64,000 nt of DNA from Deltaproteobacteria bacterium (lineage in GTDB: Bacteria > Myxococcota_A > Polyangia > Polyangiales > Ga0077539): the NCBI GenBank assembly GCA_947477565.1, contig CANJUR010000007.1, positions 1-64,000 on the forward strand, in the 5' to 3' direction. Shown in pieces: positions 54,727-63,235 of the stretch. The translations under genes and the position numbers were made by a program. Positions within the stretch are counted from its first letter, which is position 1; each line of letters starts with the position of its first letter. The notes under the pieces are model-generated. The model was not told where the DNA came from. It made no database searches and worked only from the letters and a program-made list of their open reading frames with translations.

Positions 54727-56169
54727 TCACGTTCCCTGCGTTGGAGCAACGAGGCCGAGGTGGTCTTGGATCTGCGCGCGCGTTGGCCCGTCCGGGGCGA
54801 CAGCGAGCGCTCGTTGCCAGGTGTCCGCGGCGCACCAATGGAATCCCACGCGCTCGTAAAGCACCGCGAGGTTTTTGAGGGCGGGGAAGAACCCGTCAAA
54901 AAGCGCGATGCTGCGCTCGAGTGCTGCGATGGCTGCGTGCACAGCGCCCTTACGACCGTGCAGTAGCGCGACCTGGTAGTGCAATCGGTACGACCGCGGG
55001 GACATCTCGACGCCCCGCAGCAGTTGCCGGATGGCGTCCTCGAGATCACCGCGCTGATACGCATCGGTGCTCGCCTGGACCGCCGCTTCGGTCGCGGGCG
55101 CCAGCGGTCGACTCGCGAGACCTTCGGCGTCAGGGTTGAGGGCGGTCTCGAAAGACGCGATCAGGTCACCTTCGGACGCCGTAACAGGCAGCGTGCCGAG
55201 CGGTCCGAAGGCTGCGCGTAGGTCGCGGTCGCGCCGCCAGGACGAGGCCGCGGAGGTCAGTACGACGATCGCGAGACTCTCTGTCCGGGGCACCGCACGT
55301 AGGGATCGAAGTACCTCGAGGCCATCCTCGTCGGGCAGCGCAGGGTCAAGAAACAACACGTCAGGAAGAGAACCCTGGGTCGCTGCCAGGAAGGTTTTCG
55401 CCGAATCGAAGACCGACGCGGCGTGCCCGAGGTCGGCAAAGGGCCTGGCGAGCGTGGCGCGGGTGTGCGGGTTGCCGGAGACCACCCAGACCGCGCGGAT
55501 ACCGGGTGAGACGGCGTTTGGCGCAGGCGGCGAAACCATCGGCGACGCGTTCGAAACAAACGGTGGAGGCGGGATCGTCGCCGGCGTCGATGAACCTGGC
55601 GCAACGCTCGGCAATTTCGGGAGGGACGGCGACGTCCCGGGGCGAGGAAGATCGGGCGTGCCCAGGTGAGAGAGGATGGTCCGAGCGCGGGAGGGGAGGG
55701 AGATCGCCGAGCGCGGAGCAGGCTGGACGTTGCTCGGCAGCGCCGGGGGCGGTGGCACCCGCGACCGGACATTATCGCCGAAGAGGTATTCGTCGCCGCG
55801 GGCCCGGGAGTCGTAGGCCAACTCGATCAGTTGGCCGAGGCGCTCAGGGTCGGCCACGAAGGGGAGCAGTTTGCGACCGCAGACGAACTCGAGTTCCTCG
55901 CGAATCTTCGGGTCCGCGGGGTTGGCCATCGCGACGAAGAGCAGGTCGTCTTTGGCCATGAGGGGCAGCGCCTTGTGCCGGCGCGCGATCTCGAGCGGCA
56001 GCAGGTCGAGATCGGCCAGCGCGAACCGCAGCGTGGTCAGGTCGACGGGCGGGACGCCGTGTTTCTTGCTGGCCGCGATCAGTCGACGCAACTCATCTCC
56101 CTGCACATGCAGCATTGGCGAATCGGTCTGGGGCTCTGGTCCCTGAGAAGAGTCTTCACGTCCGGCCAT
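54727..56169 (-). CDS. MshEN domain, receiver-like and TPR protein
   Basis: A 480-residue cytoplasmic protein. Residues about 20-115 are an MshEN/GspE N-terminal domain (GVPPVDLTTLRFALADLDLLPLEIARRHKALPL in parts, then LLFVAMANPADPKIREELEFV), a fold that in type II secretion and pilus ATPases often binds c-di-GMP. After a Pro-rich linker comes a receiver-like domain (about 225-345; LFLDPALPDEDGLEVLRSL keeps the phosphoacceptor-type Asp). TPR-like repeats end it (about 355-470; AYQRGDLEDAIRQLLRGV). There is no ATPase domain. It lies 34 bp upstream of the GltJ-like gene on the same strand, so they probably form an operon. Confidence 0.87.
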   Translation of the reverse strand: MAGREDSSQGPEPQTDSPMLHVQGDELRRLIAASKKHGVPPVDLTTLRFALADLDLLPLEIARRHKALPLMAKDDLLFVAMANPADPKIREELEFVCGRKLLPFVADPERLGQLIELAYDSRARGDEYLFGDNVRSRVPPPPALPSNVQPAPRSAISLPSRARTILSHLGTPDLPRPGTSPSLPKLPSVAPGSSTPATIPPPPFVSNASPMVSPPAPNAVSPGIRAVWVVSGNPHTRATLARPFADLGHAASVFDSAKTFLAATQGSLPDVLFLDPALPDEDGLEVLRSLRAVPRTESLAIVVLTSAASSWRRDRDLRAAFGPLGTLPVTASEGDLIASFETALNPDAEGLASRPLAPATEAAVQASTDAYQRGDLEDAIRQLLRGVEMSPRSYRLHYQVALLHGRKGAVHAAIAALERSIALFDGFFPALKNLAVLYERVGFHWCAADTWQRALAVAPDGPTRAQIQDHLGLVAPTQGT

Positions 56170-56233
56170 GTCGCTTGCGCGATCGCAAGTTAGCATCGGC
56201 TCGCTCGACCGAACAATCACGAATCCCGCAGAC

Positions 56234-56806
56234 TCACATCCCGCTGACGATGCGGATGTTGTCGCCTTCGCGTTCGAGTTCGAGGCGATTGTCGGCCACC
56301 CGGCGAAACCACACATCGTCGCCTTGCTGCGAACGCTCGGTGTCGCGCACCGGGTCGATCGACAGGTGCGGGCCGGGGCGGGGGTCGACCGCACGACGCC
56401 GCTCGGGTTCGACGCCCGGCGGGCGCCGAAGCGTGTAGCTACCCGTGTACGTGAACTCGACGTTGAGCCGTCTGGCGTCCGAGTCCGAGACGGTGATGCG
56501 TCGGTACCGGATCTCGTAACGCACCTCGTTGACCTCGTCAGCCCAGGCCGTGAGGAGCCGCTGGAGTCCATCGAGGCCGTAGTCGTCGGTCCCGTCGGGC
56601 GTGCCGCCGTCTTCGAAGTAGCGGGGCGAGGCCATCGCGAGGAGAGCGCGGGCGTCCCGGGTTTCCACGGCATGGCGATAGCGCTCGCAAAACGCAATGA
56701 CGTCGCGGTTTTCGGACGTGTCGCGCACGTCGGTGTTGGGGATGCGCGATGTCGCGCAGCCGACGGAAAAGGAGAGCAGCAATCCAGAAAGCAGGGGTCG
56801 ATGCAT
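56234..56806 (-). CDS. Lipoprotein with NTF2/SnoaL-like fold
   Basis: A 190-residue protein. ATG 56806 starts a signal peptide with lipobox SVGC (Cys near residue 17). Residues about 30-110 (DVIAFCERYRHAVETRDARALLAMASPRYFEDGG, in parts) follow the NTF2/SnoaL pattern of a cone-shaped beta fold with a central pocket. No catalytic residues are clear. An in-frame ATG at 56833 is possible. It lies 64 bp before the MshEN gene on the same strand. Confidence 0.75.
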   Translation of the reverse strand: MHRPLLSGLLLSFSVGCATSRIPNTDVRDTSENRDVIAFCERYRHAVETRDARALLAMASPRYFEDGGTPDGTDDYGLDGLQRLLTAWADEVNEVRYEIRYRRITVSDSDARRLNVEFTYTGSYTLRRPPGVEPERRRAVDPRPGPHLSIDPVRDTERSQQGDDVWFRRVADNRLELEREGDNIRIVSGM

Positions 56807-56946
56807 GCGGTGAGCCTCGTGAAGCAACGCCATCGGCGGGGGCGGATATTCCTCGCGACCGCTCGCCGAGACAAGCGTCAGGTGAGGAGTTCTTGCACGA
56901 GTGGGGGTTCGCGGGGCATAGCAGCGCAAGAAGACCCCGCTGCCAT

Positions 56947-57189
56947 ATGGACACCAACGACCCGCCACAGACCCGTAAGAGCCGCCGCATCGAAGAGGCC
57001 GTGCTCGAAGTCGACGGCGTGGTGGGCGTACGCGTCTGGGAACTCCCCGACCGCGTGGAAGTGGGTATCCGGGTGGCCCCGATCGACGCAGCTTCCGATG
57101 TCCTGGTGCGCGTGCGCGAACTCATTGATGCGATGCGCGAGGGCGAGAACGACGAGCGCTGGGAAATCGGTCTTCTCACCGAGCCCTGA
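56947..57189 (+). CDS. Small protein, 80 residues, function unknown
   Basis: It reads MDTNDPPQTRKSRRIEEAVL, then EVDGVVGVRVWELPDRVEVG, then IRVAPIDAASDVLVRVRELI and a short acidic tail. The alternation of helix and strand (the phrase VDGVVGVRVW followed by VEVGIRV) suggests a ferredoxin-like alpha/beta fold, as in HMA or DUF-type small proteins. I know no close family. It stands alone and divergent to the lipoprotein gene. Confidence 0.65.
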   Translation: MDTNDPPQTRKSRRIEEAVLEVDGVVGVRVWELPDRVEVGIRVAPIDAASDVLVRVRELIDAMREGENDERWEIGLLTEP

Positions 57190-57200
57190 CCATCCCGGCG

Positions 57201-57228
57201 GAGCGTTTACAATATCAGGTAAACGCTC
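57201..57228. terminator. Bidirectional hairpin between convergent genes
   Basis: GAGCGTTTAC, eight bases, GTAAACGCTC is a perfect 10-bp stem, and partial GGCGG/CCGCC pairing extends it. It lies 12 bp past the plus-strand stop and 16 bp past the amt stop on the minus strand. No strong T run follows on either side. Confidence 0.6.
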
Positions 57229-57243
57229 CTCCGCCCTGGTGGT

Positions 57244-58419
<1,176 letters not shown>

Positions 58420-58536
58420 TGCGAGGGAGAGCCAGCAGGTCCGATGAGCCGTAGGACCGCGGAGAGAATCACGGACCCGGCGGCCGACGCGTCAGTGCTG
58501 TGTAAACGTGGGCGATGCGGAGGGAGAGTCGGCCGA

Positions 58537-59580
58537 TCAGATCGCGACGACGCGCGTCTGGATGCGGGCGCGATCGGCGACGCCGAGGCCCATCGCTCCG
58601 GCGTGATCGATGTAGCGAGGCGGCAGGCCGCGGGCCTCGAGCGTGCCCATGTGGTGAGCTACGCGAAGCTGATCGACGATGTCCGAACCGACGCGGTCGA
58701 GCGCCACCGGGTCGGTGCTGGCGAGCACGCACTCGAGCGCGACACGGTGCTCCGGGCTGTCTCGCGGTCCGCCGTGATAGACGGCCTTGAAGCCGTCCAT
58801 GATGTGCAGGCGCACCCGCGACTTGATGGCGTCGTGGTTGTACAACTCGGCGATCTGCGGCGAGCAGAGGTGGCGGTGGAAGGCCTCGGGGTTCTTGATC
58901 GACCCGTGAGTCATGTTTTTAAGAGCGCCGGTAAAGCCGCAGAGCGAGTGGTCCTTGATGAGGGGCACGCCGATGACCGCGGTGGCCTCCATGAGGGCGG
59001 TCGCGTACTGCGTGCGGCCGGACGCAACGCGGGTCTCCGGCGACAGCGCCGTGGCGTTGTGCGAGACGAGGCGCACGCCCGCGGGGAGTCCGCGCGAACT
59101 CACGCGGGTGCAGCGCAGGAAGCTGTCCCACTGGTCATAGACGACGATGTTTGTGGCCGGGACACCGGCCGCGACGAGGCCCTCGGCGATGGCCTCGATG
59201 ACCTCCTTGTTGGAGGCCATGTTGCGTAGCCCAAGGCCGTTGACCTTGATGGCCACGCGGTCTGTCGGGTGTACGAAAGCCCGCCACGCGGTCGCGAGAT
59301 CGGGGCGGCCGGAGAGTTCGATCACGGCGCGGTTGACCATCGCGCGGGCGGCTTCGGGCACCGGGAAGAGTCCGCCGGCGCGGAGTGAGCCGGGCTTGTT
59401 GATCCGCACCACCTGGCCGGGGTGCGAGAGCGGCGTGAATCCCGCTGGGCGGGTCGCGGCGAAGTTCACCGCCGGGCCCGCGGCGTGTTGCTGCGCCTCT
59501 GCCTGAGGCGCGAGTGCCATCGCGGCGGTGCCCGCGGCGACGGTGGAGAGAAAGTGTCGGCGGTCGAGGTCCTGGCTCAT
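58537..59580 (-). CDS. Tat-exported DUF362-family protein
   Basis: A 347-residue protein with a twin-arginine signal peptide (DRRHFLSTVAAGTAAMALAP, ending AEA). The rest matches the DUF362 family: HPTDRVAIKVNGLG near 105, EVIEAIAEGLVAAGVPATNIVVYD near 127-150, VPLIKDHSLCGFTGALKNMTHGSI near 205-228, and LHIMDGFKAVYHGGP. DUF362 proteins often bind iron-sulfur clusters or act with them; no Cys cluster is present here, so the role is open. A cofactor-loaded exported protein would fit the Tat route. Divergent from tmk. Confidence 0.85.
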   Translation of the reverse strand: MSQDLDRRHFLSTVAAGTAAMALAPQAEAQQHAAGPAVNFAATRPAGFTPLSHPGQVVRINKPGSLRAGGLFPVPEAARAMVNRAVIELSGRPDLATAWRAFVHPTDRVAIKVNGLGLRNMASNKEVIEAIAEGLVAAGVPATNIVVYDQWDSFLRCTRVSSRGLPAGVRLVSHNATALSPETRVASGRTQYATALMEATAVIGVPLIKDHSLCGFTGALKNMTHGSIKNPEAFHRHLCSPQIAELYNHDAIKSRVRLHIMDGFKAVYHGGPRDSPEHRVALECVLASTDPVALDRVGSDIVDQLRVAHHMGTLEARGLPPRYIDHAGAMGLGVADRARIQTRVVAI

Positions 59581-59710
59581 GGTGCGGCTCCCAGATTATC
59601 TGTCTGATTGGCAGTACCACGCGACTTCCGGGAGCGACAAGAAGGCTCACGAACCACCGGTGCCTGCAGGCCCGTTGCGCGCCGACGGCGGGCCGCGCGA
59701 TGATCGATTC

Positions 59711-60358
59711 ATGATCGAGGGTCACTTCATCGCCATCGAGGGCATCGATGGCGCGGGCACCACTACCCAGGCCGCCCGTCTCGCCGCTGCGCTGCGCAAG
59801 CGCGGCCTCCCGGTACGCGCCACCCATGAGCCCACCGATGGTCCCATCGGCGCGCTGATTCGTCAGGTGCTCAACGGTCGCGTCGTGGTGAGTGGCCCCG
59901 CGGGGACGACCTCCCCCGGCTGGTCTACCCTGGCGCTGCTATTCGCCGCCGATCGCCTCGACCACCTCCAGGCCGAGATCATCCCCAACCTGATGGACGG
60001 CGTGACCGTGATCACCGACCGCTACGACGCGTCCAGCATCGCCTACCAGGGGATCGTCAGCGGAGATGCCGCGGTGAGTGCGTGGATCCGGTCGATCAAC
60101 AGCCGCGCCCGACGACCCGACCTCACGATCATTCTCGACGTATCGCCGGAGACCGCGCTCGAGCGTCGACGGCTCCGCGGCAACGTCCCGGACCTCTTCG
60201 AGGAGGAAGAACTCCAGCGGCGCCTCGCGCGCTTTTACGAGACCATCGAGCAGTACCTGCCGGGCGATCGCGTGCTGCACCTCAATGGCAACATCGACGC
60301 GGACACCGTGCACGCCGGCCTTGTCGCCGCGGTCGAGGCGCTCCGTGCGGAAGGCTGA
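59711..60358 (+). CDS. tmk: Thymidylate kinase with an unusual P-loop
   Basis: A 215-residue cytoplasmic enzyme that phosphorylates dTMP to dTDP. The family context is clear: FIAIEGIDGAGTTTQAARLA, the ATHEPTDGPIGALIR segment, FAADRLDHL, and the DRYDASSIAYQG dTMP-binding motif, then LRGNVPDLFEEEELQRRL. However the P-loop reads GIDGAGTTTQ: where Tmk has Lys (GAGK-S/T), this has Thr. The gene may form a subgroup or need other residues. The ATG at 59711 fits the usual N-terminus. The next gene starts inside its end. Confidence 0.88.
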   Translation: MIEGHFIAIEGIDGAGTTTQAARLAAALRKRGLPVRATHEPTDGPIGALIRQVLNGRVVVSGPAGTTSPGWSTLALLFAADRLDHLQAEIIPNLMDGVTVITDRYDASSIAYQGIVSGDAAVSAWIRSINSRARRPDLTIILDVSPETALERRRLRGNVPDLFEEEELQRRLARFYETIEQYLPGDRVLHLNGNIDADTVHAGLVAAVEALRAEG

Positions 60359-60839
60359 ACTCCTCGGGATCATCGCGTTGTGTGGGTGCGCCGCGCGCCG
60401 GATGGGGGATGTCTCCCCCGACGAGATCAACTGGTCGGAGGCGACGCGGGTTCCGACGGTGTCGGCCCCGGCGCCGGTCGAGGACACCACGCCCGCGGTG
60501 CTCACCCGGCAGGTGCTCGCAGACGCCGCCGCGCAAGGCCTCGGGCACTTTCTCTCGGAGGTCGATGTGTCGCCGGTGCTCGAGGGCGGTCGCTTCGTAG
60601 GCTTTCGGCTCAACAGCGCGCGAAACCTCCGGCGGTGGCGTCGCGCGGGGGCCGACCTGCGGCCCGGAGACGTCGTCACCCGCATCAACGATCAGCCCAT
60701 CGACCGTCCAGAGCGCGCCCTTGGTTGCCTCGCCGCGCTGCGTGACGCGTCGGAGCTTCGCATCGACCTCGTGCGCCGCGGCGAGGCCGTGCAGGTGCGG
60801 CTCGCGGTGACGCCGACGGAGGTCAGCTCAGCGCCGTGA
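60345..60839 (+). CDS. PDZ-domain lipoprotein
   Basis: A 164-residue protein with a GTG start at 60345 overlapping the tmk end by 14 bp. The N-terminus VRKAELLGIIALCGC is a short lipoprotein-like signal (Cys15). Residues about 85-160 form a PDZ-like domain similar to those of GspC or DegP: GADLRPGDVVTRINDQPIDRPERALGCLAAL and a closing beta strand. It may bind a partner peptide in the periplasm. Its end overlaps the convergent SpoA gene by 17 bp. Confidence 0.75.
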   Translation: MRKAELLGIIALCGCAARRMGDVSPDEINWSEATRVPTVSAPAPVEDTTPAVLTRQVLADAAAQGLGHFLSEVDVSPVLEGGRFVGFRLNSARNLRRWRRAGADLRPGDVVTRINDQPIDRPERALGCLAALRDASELRIDLVRRGEAVQVRLAVTPTEVSSAP

Positions 60840-61968
60840 TGCGCACGCCGACCTGACCTTCGACGTTGACGAGTTCGCCCCGCGCCACGACACGGCCGCC
60901 GGCGCGCACCACTACCGTTTCGCCGAGGCGCTGCGGAAACTCCACCACCGCGCCGACTCCCCACGCAGCGAGCGCTTCCAATGAGACAGACTGCGTGGCG
61001 AGTTCGACGGTGACCTCGACGTGAAGGTCGCGGAGGGCGTCGGCGGGGTTGTGCATGGGAGTGCTCCGGGGGGCGTGTGGCGAGGCGGAGAGGGTGACCC
61101 GAGACGGGTCGGTGAGCGTGGCTTCGCAGTGCAACGGGGGATCGGCGCCGAGGCTGAGCGTGACGTCGCCGACGAGCGCGGCGGACGACCCGCGCAGCCC
61201 ATCGAGCATCAGAAGATCGCCCACGGCGAGCGAGCCGATTGTGTCCGCGGGGAGCAGCGCGCGGCCGGCGATGCAACGCACCGAAACGGCAACTCCCGCG
61301 AAGCGCCGGGCGAGGTCGGCGGCGGGGGAAGATGGGGCTGCTCGGAGACGGTCCGGCGCGAAGACCAGGGTGACGATGCCCGCGATGGTTTTACCAGCAA
61401 TGGTAAAATCCCAGCGGACGAGGCGGCCCGGCGCGTCGAGGGCGTCGAGGGCGTCCGCAGGGTAGTCGGTGATCGCGCGCAGAACGGGTGGGGCGGACGG
61501 TGCGCAGAGGGTGACGGCGACGCGCGCAGCGAGGGCGGCGAGCGCACCCTCGGCGACCTCGGACCAGGGGTCGATGGGCGAGCGCTGCGCCGCAGGGCCG
61601 AGCGCGTGGGTGGCCAGAAGGAAGGCGAGGTCGCGCGGGAAGGCGACGAGAAACGGCCCGAGCGCGGGGTGGTTCCAGAGGGCGACGATGGCGGGGTCGA
61701 GGGCCCAGGCGGCGCGGAGGGCGTCGGTGGTTACCGGCAGAGGCGGCATCGGGTGGGCGCTCACCGGTGCTCCGAGGAGGGCGGCCCAACGGGCATCGAA
61801 GAGGGTCGCGGGGAGGGGCGGCGACGCGGTGAGCACCGCGCTGACGTGGCGGGTGAAGCGGGCGTCCGCGCGATCGACGCAGGCGAGGGTGGAAAAGGGA
61901 AAGTCGGAGGGCGCGCGTGGCACGGCGGGATGAGATCGATGGAGCAACGAGGCGAAGGGTCGGGTCAA
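60823..61968 (-). CDS. SpoA-domain protein, FliM/YscQ-like
   Basis: A 381-residue protein. The last 75 residues are a SpoA (FliN/YscQ C-terminal) domain: ALRDLHVEVTVELATQSVSLEALAAWGVGAVVEF followed by VVVRAGGRVVARGELVNVEGQVGVRI (two runs). A weaker first SpoA copy lies at about 245-310 (GDLLMLDG..., SAALVGDVTLSLG). The N-terminal part is an Ala/Pro-rich region like that of YscQ/HrcQ. These proteins form the cytoplasmic sorting platform of type III secretion or the flagellar C-ring. No flagellar or type III gene is next to it, so the system it serves is elsewhere. Confidence 0.85.
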   Translation of the reverse strand: MTRPFASLLHRSHPAVPRAPSDFPFSTLACVDRADARFTRHVSAVLTASPPLPATLFDARWAALLGAPVSAHPMPPLPVTTDALRAAWALDPAIVALWNHPALGPFLVAFPRDLAFLLATHALGPAAQRSPIDPWSEVAEGALAALAARVAVTLCAPSAPPVLRAITDYPADALDALDAPGRLVRWDFTIAGKTIAGIVTLVFAPDRLRAAPSSPAADLARRFAGVAVSVRCIAGRALLPADTIGSLAVGDLLMLDGLRGSSAALVGDVTLSLGADPPLHCEATLTDPSRVTLSASPHAPRSTPMHNPADALRDLHVEVTVELATQSVSLEALAAWGVGAVVEFPQRLGETVVVRAGGRVVARGELVNVEGQVGVRITALS

Positions 61969-62030
61969 GCGTGCGCGGCGCGGGGAGTTGTTGCCGTCGA
62001 AGGGGGTCTCGGGGCAGTCTCCATGCCGTG

Positions 62031-63230
62031 GTGAAGCCTGATCCGTACGTTGGCAAGGAAATCCTGGCCGGGCAATTCAAGGTGCTGGAGCGCATCGGCG
62101 CTGGCGGCATGGGCTCGGTCTACAAGGCCCACCAGCCGTCGATGGATCGCCTCGTCGCGGTGAAGATCCTGCACTCCAAGTTCACGAGCCGGAAGGATCT
62201 TGCGTCGCGGTTTCGTCGGGAAGCTCGCGCGATGAGCCATCTCACGCATCCCAACACCGCGAAGGTTTTCCTGTTTGGTCAGCTTGAGGACAACGCCTGC
62301 TACATCGTCATGGAGCACCTGGAGGGCCGCAACCTCGGCCAACTGGTGCGCCAGGACGGCCCGATGGCCCCGACGCGCGCGATCGCGGTGCTCATCCAGG
62401 CCTGTGGCGCGCTCGAAGAGGCCCACCAGAAGGGCATCATTCACCGCGATCTGAAGCCCGAGAACATCTTCCTGTGCAAACAGGGTGGCATCGCAGACTA
62501 CGTGAAGGTGCTCGATTTTGGCCTCGCCAAGGTTACCGAACTGGAAATCGCGCCAGGCTCGCTCATCCTCACGCAGGAGGGGATGGTCTTCGGCACACCG
62601 GAGTTCATGTCCCCTGAGCAGGCCCAGGGGAAGGCGCTTGATCCGCGCTCGGACGTGTATTCGCTGGCGGTAATTCTCTACGAACTGGTCACTGCAAAGC
62701 TTCCCTTCGAGGCGCGCTCGCCGATGGAGTTCATCACCCTGCACGTGCAGGCGCAGCCCATCCCGATGTCTGAGCGAGCGCCGGACCTCACGTTTCCGCC
62801 GGGACTCGACGAGGTCATCCACAAGGCAATGGCGAAGAACCCCGACGACCGCCACCAGTCCGCCGCGGAGTTCGCCGGCGCGCTCGGGGCGCTCGTAGCC
62901 GACGATCCTGCGGTGCAGCAGGCGATGAGCGCGATTCCCGACAACGTGGCCTTCGCGCACACGCAACCGTTGCCGCAATCGAATCGTCCCGAGCGCACGC
63001 AATTCCCGCTGCCCGAGCAGACACCGCCGTCGCCGCCGGTCGCCGCGCCTGCGCCGGTCGGTGCGGTTCCGTTTCGTGCCGCGCCGATGGCGCAACCGGA
63101 CTCCCCCGCGTTGGGACGCACCACCGCCGATGAGCGTCCGCGAGGTGGCCTGCCGGTCGCCGCGCTCATCGGTGTGGGCGTCGCCATCGGCGTCGCCATC
63201 ACCCTCGTCTACGTGTTGTTGAGTCGCTGA
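62031..63230 (+). CDS. Ser/Thr protein kinase with C-terminal transmembrane helix
   Basis: A 399-residue PknB-type kinase that looks fully active: Gly loop GAGGMGSVY (23-31), the ATP-binding Lys45 in VAVKIL, HRDLKPEN (138-145), DFG (162-164), GTPEFMSPEQ and SDVYSLAVILYEL. After the catalytic domain (to about 290) comes a Pro/Ala-rich linker, then a transmembrane helix at about 378-396 and a three-residue tail, so it has no extracellular sensor. GTG 62031 is chosen (GTG 62028 is adjacent). It is divergent from the SpoA gene. Confidence 0.95.
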   Translation: MKPDPYVGKEILAGQFKVLERIGAGGMGSVYKAHQPSMDRLVAVKILHSKFTSRKDLASRFRREARAMSHLTHPNTAKVFLFGQLEDNACYIVMEHLEGRNLGQLVRQDGPMAPTRAIAVLIQACGALEEAHQKGIIHRDLKPENIFLCKQGGIADYVKVLDFGLAKVTELEIAPGSLILTQEGMVFGTPEFMSPEQAQGKALDPRSDVYSLAVILYELVTAKLPFEARSPMEFITLHVQAQPIPMSERAPDLTFPPGLDEVIHKAMAKNPDDRHQSAAEFAGALGALVADDPAVQQAMSAIPDNVAFAHTQPLPQSNRPERTQFPLPEQTPPSPPVAAPAPVGAVPFRAAPMAQPDSPALGRTTADERPRGGLPVAALIGVGVAIGVAITLVYVLLSR

Positions 63231-63235
63231 TTGAA

